DNA from: Christensenella sp034926635
GTDB taxonomy: Bacteria > Bacillota > Clostridia > Christensenellales > Christensenellaceae
Reading direction: 5' to 3'
Assembly (NCBI GenBank): GCA_034926635.1
Contig: JAYFQX010000012.1
Coordinates: forward strand, 1-64,000
DNA length: 64,000 bases
A program made the translations under genes and the position numbers. Below the pieces are notes generated by a model that saw only the letters and a program-made list of their open reading frames with translations, ran no database searches and had not been told where the DNA came from. Each line of letters opens with the position of its first letter. Position 1 is the stretch's first letter. Positions 27,361 through 36,162 of this stretch are shown here, one piece after another.

Positions 27361-28746
27361 TTAAATTTTATGAATCGCTTTTTTGTTTGCGTCCAGAACG
27401 CTTTCAAAAATTGCCTCGGAAACCGTCGGATGTGCAAAAATCATTTCTTCGACATCCTCTTGCGTCGCTTCAAATTTAATTACGCCGGAAAACGGCGAGA
27501 TCATCTCTGTAACGTTCGGGCCTGCAAGATGTATTCCCAACACTGTACCGTCGCTTTCGTCCAGCACCACCTTGGAAAATCCATCCCGCATTCCCTCGAT
27601 CATGGAACGACCATTCGCAGATACCGGGAACATCCCTGTTTTTACAGAATACCCTGCATCCTGCGCTTTTTGTTCGGTATATCCCATCGCCGCCATCTCC
27701 GGGCTGGTGTAGATACAATAAGGAACGATTCTTTCGTCCATTTCCCTGCACCCGCCGAAGATGTTATCTACCGCAATTTCCGCCTGATGAGAAGCCACAT
27801 GCGCAAGCTGAATGCCTCCCGTTACATCGCCGATTGCATAAATCCCTTCCACATTGGTGCGGCATCCGCCGTCTACGGGGATATTCCCGCGTTCACCGGG
27901 CAATATTCCCGCCGCCTGTGCATTCAGTGTCTCTGCAAATGCACGCCGTCCCGTGGCGATCAATACCTTGTCTGCCAATACCGTTTTCTGTGCGCCGTCC
28001 TTATCTGTAAATGCAATGCTTGTTTCCGCGCCGTTCTCGCTTACTTCTTGTACTCTGCACGAAAGCTGGATCTCCACACCGTCTTTTTTCAATATCCGCG
28101 CCATCAGCGCCGACAGATCCGGATCCATTGTCGCCGCCAGTCTGTCAAGCGCCTCTATGATCGTCACCTTGACGCCCATCCGCGCAAAAGCCTGCGCAAA
28201 CTCACATCCAATCACGCCGCCGCCGATCACCGCCAGCCTCTGCGGCAACTGCGCGAGTGCCAGTGCATGGTCGGAATTGATGATATTCTCGCCGTTGGCT
28301 TTCAAAAACGGCAAGTCCGTTGGAACGCTTCCCGTTGCGATAATCACGTTTTTTGCGTCGATCTCCGTCTCGCCATCCGCTGTTTTTACAACAACGCGAT
28401 CACGCGACAAAAACCTTGCTTCCCCTTTAACCACTTTTACGCCGGTTTTTCCCAGCAGAAACTCCACGCCGCCGCGCAATTGCTTCACAACGCCGTCTTT
28501 GCGTTTTGCTACCGCAGCATAATCCACCTGCGCATCATCGATCAAAATTCCAAGTTCTTTAAAGCTCTTGGTTTCATGAAACAGATTTGCGCTGTGCAAA
28601 ATAGCCTTCGTGGGAATACACCCGCGGTTTAGGCAGGTTCCTCCCAGCTTATCTTTTTCTATGAGCGTTACGTTTGCCCCGCGTTTTGCCGCGGCAATGG
28701 CTGCTACATATCCGCCCGGACCTCCACCGATCACTAAAATATCCAT
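27361..28746 (-). CDS. lpdA: dihydrolipoyl dehydrogenase (E3)
   Basis: 461 residues, FAD-dependent pyridine nucleotide-disulphide oxidoreductase. The N-terminal FAD site is DILVIGGGPGGYVAA; the redox disulphide is GGTCLNRGCIPTK; the NAD site is VIGGGVIGCEFA; the second FAD motif is GIYAIGDV; and the catalytic His-Glu lies in FAHPTVSE. It reoxidises the lipoyl group of E2. The ATG at 28746 follows GGAAGGAG; longer readings run into a repeat region. It is separated from E1/E2 by four other genes, which is unusual for such complexes. Confidence 0.95.
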   Translation of the reverse strand: MDILVIGGGPGGYVAAIAAAKRGANVTLIEKDKLGGTCLNRGCIPTKAILHSANLFHETKSFKELGILIDDAQVDYAAVAKRKDGVVKQLRGGVEFLLGKTGVKVVKGEARFLSRDRVVVKTADGETEIDAKNVIIATGSVPTDLPFLKANGENIINSDHALALAQLPQRLAVIGGGVIGCEFAQAFARMGVKVTIIEALDRLAATMDPDLSALMARILKKDGVEIQLSCRVQEVSENGAETSIAFTDKDGAQKTVLADKVLIATGRRAFAETLNAQAAGILPGERGNIPVDGGCRTNVEGIYAIGDVTGGIQLAHVASHQAEIAVDNIFGGCREMDERIVPYCIYTSPEMAAMGYTEQKAQDAGYSVKTGMFPVSANGRSMIEGMRDGFSKVVLDESDGTVLGIHLAGPNVTEMISPFSGVIKFEATQEDVEEMIFAHPTVSEAIFESVLDANKKAIHKI

Positions 28747-28755
28747 ACTTCGCTC

Positions 28756-28813
28756 CTTCCAGTCGCTTGGTTGCGCTCTCTTCGTTCGCTTCGCGGGCGG
28801 CAATTACATTTCC
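28756..28813. repeat. 58-bp direct repeat, copy 1 (overlaps lpdA ribosome site)
   Basis: The segment starting CTTCCAGTCGCTTGGTTGCG and ending in CAATTACATTTCC recurs at 28917-28974 with about three mismatches. On the minus (coding) strand this copy ends directly in the GGAAGGAG used by lpdA, so it forms the leader of that gene. Confidence 0.85.
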
Positions 28814-28830
28814 CCCGCGTGCCCCCTTTG
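28812..28830. repeat. 19-bp direct repeat, copy 1
   Basis: CCCCCGCGTGCCCCCTTTG recurs with one change at 29085-29103. Together with the 58-bp repeat it suggests that a larger unit was duplicated in this gap. Confidence 0.7.
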
Positions 28831-28916
28831 TTTAAGGTTGTTTTGCTTCGCTTGCAAACCTCTTCGCTCGCAAAACCAATTCCTTCCTGACGAACGTACT
28901 TACGAGTGCGTTTCCA

Positions 28917-28974
28917 CTTCCAGTCGCTTGGTTGCGCTCTCTTCGCTTACTTCGCGGGCGGCAATTACATTTCC
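28917..28974. repeat. 58-bp direct repeat, copy 2
   Basis: Second copy of the 58-bp unit, 161 bp from the first. The whole 365-bp gap between permease and lpdA is strongly purine-rich on the minus strand and contains several AGCGAAG-like words. I see no real gene in it. Confidence 0.85.
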
Positions 28975-29084
28975 TTGCAGGACGCGTTCGCTTCGGGCTT
29001 GCCGTACCTTCCCGGTCGGCGCGCCTCGTAGCATCACTGACATTCGCGTTCACTGTTTCCGCCACCGGCGGCGTTCCGCTCTGT

Positions 29085-29103
29085 CCCCCGCGTGCTCCCT
29101 TTG
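29085..29103. repeat. 19-bp direct repeat, copy 2
   Basis: CCCCCGCGTGCTCCCTTTG, one base different from 28812-28830. It lies just after the permease stop on the minus strand. Confidence 0.7.
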
Positions 29104-29111
29104 CGCTTCCG

Positions 29112-30134
29112 TTATGCTGCCGCTTCTTTTTTACGTTCTTCTTCCTCGCGACGTATTTCGACCAGATTATGCTTTTTCGCCTGTGACATAGAGTCAATAC
29201 CAACTGCGATCAGCAGTACAACGCCCTTGATCATCATCTGCCAGAACTCATTAAGTCCAACGGAAACGAGGCCGTAGGACAGTGTACCCATAATAACGAC
29301 ACCAAAGAATACGCCCCACAGTTTGCCCGAGCCACCCGCCATGGAAATACCGCCCAATACGCAGGCCGTAACCACTTCAAATTCATAGCCAAGTCCCGCA
29401 CGCGGCTGACCGGAATTCATACGGGAGAGAAGCAGGATGCCGGCAATACCTGTCAGCAGACCGCTGATCATATATACGGAATACTTTACTTTTTTCACGC
29501 CGATACCGGAAAGACGTGCTACTTCTTCGTTTCCTCCCACACAATACACATGACGTCCGTAAACTGTTTTATGCAGGATAATACCGCCGATCACAAAGGT
29601 AATCGCCATGACAATGACCGGGAACGGAACCGGACCGATGCTGCCTTGTCCAAGGAAGCTGAATACCTCGGGGATATTTTCGTAAATCGGAATAGCGCCT
29701 GTAGAAATATAGACGATACCGCGAACAATTTGCATCATCGCCAGTGTAACGATCAGCGGCGGTATTTTGATCTCATTGACAAAGAAACCATTTGCAAACC
29801 CGACCAGCGTTGCCGCGCCGATCCCTACCAAAGAACCGACAATTGCGTTGGCTTCCTGCGTACCAAACGGCACAGCCGCCATTACAAGCGCTGCTACCAC
29901 AACCGCAAGCGCCATGTTGGACCCTACCGAAAGGTCGATCCCGCCTGTCAGCATACAGAATGTCATGCCCACTGCGATAATCCCCATAAATGCCACTTGC
30001 TTGAGCAGCTCCATGATGTTACTTGGATCCAAGAAATATGGGTTCAGTAATGCAAACACGGTGAAAAGTGCAATAAGCACAATTACGATTCCAAACTTTT
30101 TAAAGAATTCTCCTACTGATAATTTACCTTTCAT
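29112..30134 (-). CDS. ribose-type sugar ABC transporter permease
   Basis: 340 residues with about ten hydrophobic helices, of the RbsC/XylH permease family. Typical segments are GGIDLSVGSNMALA, FFVNEIKIPPLIVTLAMM and GGISMAGGSGKLWG. Its start overlaps the stop of the ATPase gene (ATGA), so the two are coupled. It forms the membrane channel with the ATPase and binding protein encoded upstream. The C-terminus is a charged tail (RREEEERKKEAAA). Confidence 0.93.
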   Translation of the reverse strand: MKGKLSVGEFFKKFGIVIVLIALFTVFALLNPYFLDPSNIMELLKQVAFMGIIAVGMTFCMLTGGIDLSVGSNMALAVVVAALVMAAVPFGTQEANAIVGSLVGIGAATLVGFANGFFVNEIKIPPLIVTLAMMQIVRGIVYISTGAIPIYENIPEVFSFLGQGSIGPVPFPVIVMAITFVIGGIILHKTVYGRHVYCVGGNEEVARLSGIGVKKVKYSVYMISGLLTGIAGILLLSRMNSGQPRAGLGYEFEVVTACVLGGISMAGGSGKLWGVFFGVVIMGTLSYGLVSVGLNEFWQMMIKGVVLLIAVGIDSMSQAKKHNLVEIRREEEERKKEAAA

Positions 30135-31624
30135 GCCAGTTCTCCTTTTTTTGATGACGCCATGGTCAAAAGTTTTTCCTGTTCCATTTCGCCGCGTGAT
30201 ACTTCTCCAACAATTTCCCCTTCATGCATGACGATCGCCCTGTCGCTCATACCAATTAATTCAGGAAGCTCCGAACTGATCATGATAATACTCTTGCCCT
30301 GCATTGCCAATCTGTCCATCAGCTCGTAAATCTCAGCCTTTGCGCCTACGTCGATCCCGCGTGTAGGTTCGTCGATAATAATAATATCTGACTGTGACGC
30401 CATCCATTTTGCAAGAACCACCTTTTGCTGGTTGCCTCCGGAAAGGTTCCTGACAAGCTGTTTATTTGACGGCGTCTTAATGGAAATCATGTTTACGTAT
30501 TCGTCGACGACTTTCTTTTCTTCGTCTTCCGAAATAAAGCCTTTTTTCGTAAGGGATTTTAAAACGATCATCGAAAGGTTGAAGTCTATCCCCATGTCAA
30601 GGAGCAAGCCCTGCGATTTCCGGTCTTCGGGGAGCAGTGATATGCCGCAGCGTATCGCGTCCGCCGGAGATTTTATTTTTACCTTTTTCCCTTTTATATA
30701 AATATCGCCAAGGTAATCATCCGCACCAAAGATCATCCGTACCAATTCCGTACGACCCGCGCCCACAAGACCGGTAATTCCAAGGATCTCACCTTTATGC
30801 AGGCAGAAATTGGCATTCTTTACCTTTTGGTTGTAGAGATCTTTTACTTCCATGACCACATCGTCATAAACCTTGTGGTTGTTCGGATATGTCCCGGTCA
30901 GCTCTCTGCCGACCATCAATTGAATCAATTTTTCCTTGTTCATCTCACTGACCGGCTTCGTATCAATATAATGACCGTCCCTGTATACCGTTACCGTATC
31001 AGCGATCTCAAAGATCTCTTCCAATCTATGTGAAATATAAATAATTGCGGTACCCTCCGCCTTCAGCCGACGGATCAAATCAAACAACGCCTTTAATTCC
31101 TTGTTCGTCAACGTAGCGGACGGTTCGTCCATAACAATAACTTTTGCCTTATTTAAAATAGCTTTTGCGATTTCTGTTAACTGCTGGTATGCAACGCTTA
31201 AGTCCTTGACCGGTTTTCTTGGGTCTACATCCATATCCAGCTGTTTAAATATTTCTTTGGAACGTTTTAGCATCTCTGCCTTATCGGAAAAAATCCCTTT
31301 TTTGATCTCCTTGCCAAAAAACAGGTTTTCTTCAATAGACATCATTGGCGCCAGGTTGAATTCCTGATAGATCACACTGATCCCCATATCAATCGCCTCG
31401 TGGGGTGTATAGTGGTTCCATTCTTTCCCATCAAATACAATTGATCCGCCATCCCTTTTTACAGCGCCCGCCAAAATTTTGATCAAAGTCGATTTTCCTG
31501 CGCCGTTTTCTCCGATCAGCGCATGAACTTCGCCTTTTTTTAGTGTAAAATTGACGTCTTCCAGCGCCACCACTCCGGGATACAGCTTGGTGATCCCTTT
31601 CATTTCCAATATATTATCCTGCAT
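30131..31624 (-). CDS. ribose-type sugar ABC transporter ATP-binding protein
   Basis: 497 residues with two tandem nucleotide-binding domains, as in RbsA/MglA/XylG. The first has Walker A GENGAGKST and signature-like LSVAYQQLTEIA with VMDEPSATLT. The second has a degenerate P-loop region (GLVGAGRTEL), signature LSGGNQQKV and IIIDEPTRGIDVG. It powers import of the sugar bound by the lipoprotein encoded upstream. GGAGG lies just before the ATG. Confidence 0.95.
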   Translation of the reverse strand: MQDNILEMKGITKLYPGVVALEDVNFTLKKGEVHALIGENGAGKSTLIKILAGAVKRDGGSIVFDGKEWNHYTPHEAIDMGISVIYQEFNLAPMMSIEENLFFGKEIKKGIFSDKAEMLKRSKEIFKQLDMDVDPRKPVKDLSVAYQQLTEIAKAILNKAKVIVMDEPSATLTNKELKALFDLIRRLKAEGTAIIYISHRLEEIFEIADTVTVYRDGHYIDTKPVSEMNKEKLIQLMVGRELTGTYPNNHKVYDDVVMEVKDLYNQKVKNANFCLHKGEILGITGLVGAGRTELVRMIFGADDYLGDIYIKGKKVKIKSPADAIRCGISLLPEDRKSQGLLLDMGIDFNLSMIVLKSLTKKGFISEDEEKKVVDEYVNMISIKTPSNKQLVRNLSGGNQQKVVLAKWMASQSDIIIIDEPTRGIDVGAKAEIYELMDRLAMQGKSIIMISSELPELIGMSDRAIVMHEGEIVGEVSRGEMEQEKLLTMASSKKGELA

Positions 31625-31684
31625 GTTTGCCTCCGGCCCTTTCCGGCAACGCGATTTTTAATTGCCCGTAACTCTATTGTGTCC

Positions 31685-31728
31685 ATGCCCTGCATAGGGG
31701 GAAGAAGATCCTTCCCCCTTGCGGGCAT
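31685..31728 (-). promoter_or_regulatory. stem-loop between binding-protein and ATPase genes
   Basis: AGGGGGAAG (31696-31704) pairs with CTTCCCCCT (31711-31719), flanked by ATGCCC/GGGCAT (31685-31690, 31723-31728). No T run follows on the minus strand. Such hairpins behind solute-binding-protein genes commonly protect or cut the mRNA so that the binding protein is made in excess. Confidence 0.75.
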
Positions 31729-31735
31729 CCCTATT

Positions 31736-32773
31736 TTATTCGTACTGTTTCAAATATTCGTCCGCGTTGGTTTTATCTACCGGTTCAAAGCTGCAATACT
31801 GCACTTTTTCAAATTCATTTCCCGCAAGGGCGTCTGCGCAGATATTGTACGCTGTCATACCGATTTCCCTGTTATTGAGGGCAACTGTACCGCGGTACAT
31901 TCCATCTTCTTTGATGTATCCAAATGCCTGCGGCACACCGTCCGCACCGATTACGCAATACTTCGCCTGATCTTCCGGCTTAACCTTTGCCTTGAGTACT
32001 TCATAAGCGCCGATTGCGCCGGTATCGTCGGAGTCACATAAGAACAACGTTGTATTCGGGTTTCCTGCCAAAATCGCTTCTGTCGATTTCATAGCGGATT
32101 CCACGTCGATAGAGTTCTGGTCGTTTACAACTTTTGCGGTTGGGTAGAATTCCTTGAGTGCGTCTTCCATCCCACGGCCGCGGTCAATGCCGGGCAGATA
32201 ATCGTGAATCCGCAGAAGCGCTACTTCCAGTTCCTGATCCGGGAAGTTTGCAGCCATATATTCTGCGCCCATTTTGCCGATCTCATAACCGTACTGGTAT
32301 TCGTCTACCAGCATATTCGCCGTTGCGTTTTCCAGTTCGATGTACATCGATACCAGCGCTACGCCGTTTTCTGTACAACGTTTTGCAACGTCCTCAAGCG
32401 TCGGTCCGTCAATCGTTACTACGATGATCCCGTTTACGCCGGAATTCATCATCGTCTCAATCAACTGCAGCTGTTTGTTTGCATCGCCGTTTGCATCCGC
32501 AACCACAAGCTCAACACCCGCGGCGTCGCATTGTTCTTTGATTGCTTTTTCCATAACCTGATACATCTGCCAGGACTGCACGTTGTGCACCAATCCAAGT
32601 TTCTTGAATTCCCCTGCTGCAACAGGCTCTGCCTGCTCTGCAGATGCGCTTTCTTCAGTTCCCTGTGCCTCCGAAGCCGGTGCGCTTTCAGCCGGTTTAT
32701 CTACTGGCGTGCATGCTGCAAACATGAACACTGCCACTAAAATCACCGCCAAGACCATAGATAATTTTTTCAT
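31736..32773 (-). CDS. sugar-binding lipoprotein of ABC transporter (RbsB-like)
   Basis: 345 residues. The signal peptide carries a lipobox (FMFAAC, Cys21), followed by an acidic Ala/Glu-rich linker and a periplasmic-binding-protein fold of the ribose/galactose group: LQLIETMMNSGVNGIIV, DGDANKQ-like ANGDANKQ, VALLRIHDYLPGIDRG, LFLCDSDDTGAIGAYEV and YCVIGADG. It captures the sugar at the cell surface for the RbsA/RbsC-like pair. AGGAGGAG before the ATG is strong. It follows the kinase gene by 12 bp. Ligand unknown. Confidence 0.94.
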   Translation of the reverse strand: MKKLSMVLAVILVAVFMFAACTPVDKPAESAPASEAQGTEESASAEQAEPVAAGEFKKLGLVHNVQSWQMYQVMEKAIKEQCDAAGVELVVADANGDANKQLQLIETMMNSGVNGIIVVTIDGPTLEDVAKRCTENGVALVSMYIELENATANMLVDEYQYGYEIGKMGAEYMAANFPDQELEVALLRIHDYLPGIDRGRGMEDALKEFYPTAKVVNDQNSIDVESAMKSTEAILAGNPNTTLFLCDSDDTGAIGAYEVLKAKVKPEDQAKYCVIGADGVPQAFGYIKEDGMYRGTVALNNREIGMTAYNICADALAGNEFEKVQYCSFEPVDKTNADEYLKQYE

Positions 32774-32785
32774 TTTCTCCTCCTC

Positions 32786-34333
32786 TTACTCCTGTTTATT
32801 TTTTTCTTTTATATCCGCGATCTCTGCAAAGGCCTGCTGTAACCTCGGATATAAGCTTTTATATACTTGATATAATTCCCCATAAATCGCCTGGTTTTTT
32901 TCATCGGGGATAAATGCGTCGTGTTTGATCTTCACAGCTTTTTCGACTGCCTGCGAGAAGCTTTCGTAAAGGCCCGCGCCCACAGCCGCAATCAGCGCAC
33001 TGCCAAATGGCGCGCCCTCCGTTTCTTTCGGCAGAGATACCGGGCATCCCGTGATATCTGCAATAATCTGCAGCCACAACGGGCTTTGGGCAAGTCCGCC
33101 TGTCAAAACGATTTTGTCGATCCCACCGCCGAGCTGCCGAATCAGCATCATGTTATCCAGCATGGAAAACGCAACGCCCTCAAGCGACGCCCGCAGCATA
33201 TCGCCTTTTGTCGTATCAGTACCCATCCCGATAAACACGCCGCGCGCGTTCGGATCGTTATTTGGGGTATAATCCCCGTCCAGATACGGCAGGAACAGCA
33301 CGCCGCCCGCGCCGGGTTTTGCTTTTTTTGCCTGTTCGTTTAAGTAATCGTATGTATTCGCGCCCGTCATCTGTGCGAGCTGCGCTTCCAATTGTCCGAA
33401 GGTATTCCGCATCCATTTGTAGCTTAATCCCGTAGACGCCATTACCGTAATGGCCATTGTCAGACCGGGGATGCAGTGCGGATAGGTGATGATCGTCGGG
33501 TGGGACACCGGTTCTTCCGTGTTTGCCGCAATATTCGCCGCAGAACCTGTTGAAATAAATCCCTGTCCCTTCTCAAACACGCCCGTTGCAAGCGCCACCG
33601 GGGAAGCATCGTCCACCCCGCCAAAAACCAAGGTTCCCGGCGCAAGTCCGCTCCATGCGGCGCCGTCCGGCGTTACCTCGCCTACAACCTCCCACGCATC
33701 CACAAGTCTTGGGAACATCGACCGATCAAAGCCCATCGCTTCAATGATCTCATCATCCCATTCACGTGTATGCGCATTATATTGGCTGTAGAAACCGGCT
33801 TGCACACGGTTCCATGTCCATTGCCCTGTGAGCATATAATTCATATAGCCTACTTCTGTCGCAACATAGTCCGCTGCCCCAAATACGCCCGGGTGATTTA
33901 TTTTCCACCAATACTGCTTGACTGATCCGCTATACATGCCGATATAATTGCCATTCCGCTGCACCGCGAGATCACCGTAGTAACGATTGGCCTCTTCCAC
34001 AAGCCCAAGATGGCGCATATCGTTGTAATGGATGGCATTTGTAACCGGACTTCCGTCGGCCTTAACCAAAAATGCCATTACCGTCCATCCGCCAAAACAG
34101 ATGCCCGCTACCTCATGAGGATCGATCCCCGTTTCAAACCCGCGCGCCAGGATACGTTTTGTGTCTTCCATCCATTCCTTGGGATTATATTCAATATGCT
34201 CCGCGTCCTGCATCTTAACAGGAAAAATTTCCTCTGTTTGCGTAGAAACAATCTGGTTGCTTTGTGTGTCTAAAAATACCGCTTTGATTGTCGTTGTCCC
34301 AAGATCTACCCCAACCACATATTTTTTGCGCAT
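32786..34333 (-). CDS. FGGY-family carbohydrate kinase (xylulokinase-like)
   Basis: 515 residues, full length for the family. VGVDLGTTTIKAVFLD at the N-terminus is the first phosphate-binding segment, FGGVDDASPVALATG the later conserved one, and KIVLTGGLAQSPLWLQIIADI the FGGY signature 2-like region. It should phosphorylate a ketopentose or related sugar after import. It is the first gene of the 14-kb cluster, with GAGGGG before the ATG. Overall pattern is closer to xylulokinase/ribulokinase-like proteins than to glycerol kinase; the substrate is not fixed. Confidence 0.9.
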   Translation of the reverse strand: MRKKYVVGVDLGTTTIKAVFLDTQSNQIVSTQTEEIFPVKMQDAEHIEYNPKEWMEDTKRILARGFETGIDPHEVAGICFGGWTVMAFLVKADGSPVTNAIHYNDMRHLGLVEEANRYYGDLAVQRNGNYIGMYSGSVKQYWWKINHPGVFGAADYVATEVGYMNYMLTGQWTWNRVQAGFYSQYNAHTREWDDEIIEAMGFDRSMFPRLVDAWEVVGEVTPDGAAWSGLAPGTLVFGGVDDASPVALATGVFEKGQGFISTGSAANIAANTEEPVSHPTIITYPHCIPGLTMAITVMASTGLSYKWMRNTFGQLEAQLAQMTGANTYDYLNEQAKKAKPGAGGVLFLPYLDGDYTPNNDPNARGVFIGMGTDTTKGDMLRASLEGVAFSMLDNMMLIRQLGGGIDKIVLTGGLAQSPLWLQIIADITGCPVSLPKETEGAPFGSALIAAVGAGLYESFSQAVEKAVKIKHDAFIPDEKNQAIYGELYQVYKSLYPRLQQAFAEIADIKEKNKQE

Positions 34334-34911
34334 TTTATCCCCTCACTTTTCATTTCTTTATTCCATCTTGATGACAAGATAGATCTATCCGCCGATCAGC
34401 GTTTTTTTAACAGGCTTACTCAGAATCAGTTAAATTTTTGTATTCAATTCACTTTATATTTGTTTTTATTGCTAAAGATTTGTGTCGCTTCCGGTTTTGT
34501 TTTTTATTATACTAACATTGGGCTACACAGAATGAAACCCCATCCGGGGCTTCGTCCGCTCATATGTGCAACAATAAGCACCTATGCTTTTCACACTTTT
34601 ACAGACAAATCTTTTTGTTTTTTAAAAGCATATGATCAATTTCCCTTTGTTTATACGATTTTTGGATTATTTCATTAAGAAAATGTGATTATTTTTCTTA
34701 TGTTATCATGCACTTATTTGCATGAAAACCAATCGTTTTTTCAATATTTGAATATTTTACCTGTAAAAAAACAACATAAACAAGCAGCGCTTCCGTAATC
34801 TTTTGACAAAATCCACGCTGCAAAGATCAAAAAAAGCGATAAAGTTGTATTTTAATTCGATCCCGGTATTTTTTTTATATCTATCGAATGTTTTCAGTGA
34901 AAAATATTTTT
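34334..34911. promoter_or_regulatory. upstream region of the sugar cluster
   Basis: A 578-bp AT-rich gap with no supported gene. On the minus strand TATAAT is present at 34511-34506 without a clear -35 box, which gives a long leader of about 165 bases before the kinase gene. This is the natural place for SorC operators and the cluster promoter. Confidence 0.5.
34706..34725. promoter_or_regulatory. inverted repeat, possible operator
   Basis: TCATGCA (34706-34712) and TGCATGA (34719-34725) are perfectly inverted around a six-base spacer. The repeat lies between the kinase and EamA genes, about 195 bp upstream of the candidate -10 box of the sugar cluster. The binding protein is unknown. Confidence 0.35.
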
Positions 34912-35865
34912 TCAGCGCAGCTTTCTGCCGGTCTTAGCCGCGCCAAATTTGTTGATGATAATAATACCCGCGCAAACGAGCACAAGCGCCGCAATGCTCT
35001 GCGGGTTTGCCGCCTGCCCTGTTTCTCCGAGCAGCAGCGCAGATAGAAACACGCCGCATATAGGGATCACAAACCCAAATACCGCCACGCGCGAAACCGG
35101 GTTATGCTGCAAAAGCACGCCCCAAAGCGAATATGCCGCCGCCGATAAAAAAGCGAGATAGCAAAGCACTGCCGCGCCCGCTACGCCCGCCGAAGGGAGT
35201 CTTCCCCCAAGCGCCGCGCCCACAGCCGCCATCACAAGCCCGCCGATCAAAAACTGGTATCCGCTCAAAACCACAGGGTCTTCCGCCTGCGAATAGTTTT
35301 TAATCAGGGATGTGGAAACCGCGTATGCCACGGTAGAAATCAAAATAAACCCCTCGCCCAAAAAAGACATGCCCGCGCCGTCCGCGCCGCCGAGGTTAAT
35401 GGTCACGATCCCCGCAAACCCAAGAAGACAGCCAAAGAGTTTGGCGCGCGTAAACTTTTCCTGCCGAAATAAAAAACAGGCGACTAAAATCGCGATAAAC
35501 GCGGAGCTTCCGTTGATAATCGAAGACTTCACCGCGCTCGCGTGCGCAAGTCCAATGTAAAAAAAGACATATTGCAGGATGGTCTGGACCAAAGATAATT
35601 TTGCAATTTTCCCCCACGATGTTTTCTTGGGAAATAAAAACCGGCGACGCAGGAGGCTGCCCATCAAAATCGCCAGCACGCCCGCCAGCGCAAAACGCAG
35701 CCCCGCAAACAGGATCTGCGAAGCAGTATCGCCGGACGCAATGCCGAATAGTTGATAACCGATCTTGATTCCGGGATAGGCGCTTCCCCACAAAACACAG
35801 CAAACAATAGCCAGCACACTGACCACCGCCATGTTTTGCAGCCGCGTCGTTTTCTTTTCTTCCAC
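34912..35865 (-). CDS. EamA/DMT-superfamily transporter
   Basis: 317 residues with about ten transmembrane helices in two EamA halves. LWGSAYPGIKIGYQ opens the first half and INGSSAFIAILVACFLFRQEKFT closes it; ISTVAYAVSTSLIKNY and PICGVFLSALLLGE lie in the second half. Such proteins export or exchange small metabolites such as amino acids. The substrate is unknown. The most likely start is a GTG at 35865; an ATG at 35832 lacks a ribosome site. Confidence 0.88.
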   Translation of the reverse strand: MEEKKTTRLQNMAVVSVLAIVCCVLWGSAYPGIKIGYQLFGIASGDTASQILFAGLRFALAGVLAILMGSLLRRRFLFPKKTSWGKIAKLSLVQTILQYVFFYIGLAHASAVKSSIINGSSAFIAILVACFLFRQEKFTRAKLFGCLLGFAGIVTINLGGADGAGMSFLGEGFILISTVAYAVSTSLIKNYSQAEDPVVLSGYQFLIGGLVMAAVGAALGGRLPSAGVAGAAVLCYLAFLSAAAYSLWGVLLQHNPVSRVAVFGFVIPICGVFLSALLLGETGQAANPQSIAALVLVCAGIIIINKFGAAKTGRKLR

Positions 35866-36097
35866 TGCGTTCGCCCCGTTTTTGTGATGTTAACGTTATT
35901 TTATCATATTTGCGGCAAAGAAACCACCTTCAGCAAACAACAATCTCCACAAATCTATGCCACCAAATATTTTCACCCGAGCGCAGCCGTATGCGCCTGC
36001 TAAAACCCGGCAGTTCCCTTTTTATCCGCCTGCCAAAACCGCATTTCCGCCTTCTTCCTGCGCATGATCAAATAAGCATTGCGCGATCTCCTAATCC

Positions 36098-36126
36098 TTG
36101 CGGCTATGCGCTGTTGCAGCTATAAT
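36098..36126 (+). promoter_or_regulatory. promoter of GNAT gene at 36163
   Basis: TTGCGG (36098-36103) and TATAAT (36121-36126) have a 17-base spacer, about 37 bp before the start codon. Confidence 0.65.
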
Positions 36127-36162
36127 ATCCTTAATAAACCGTAACACAGAAAGAGAGTATCT

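Noticed and set aside
28832..29203. 123-residue minus-strand open frame over the repeat gap
   Set aside because: Arg/Lys-rich translation of repeats, overlapping the permease end in another frame, with no ribosome site.
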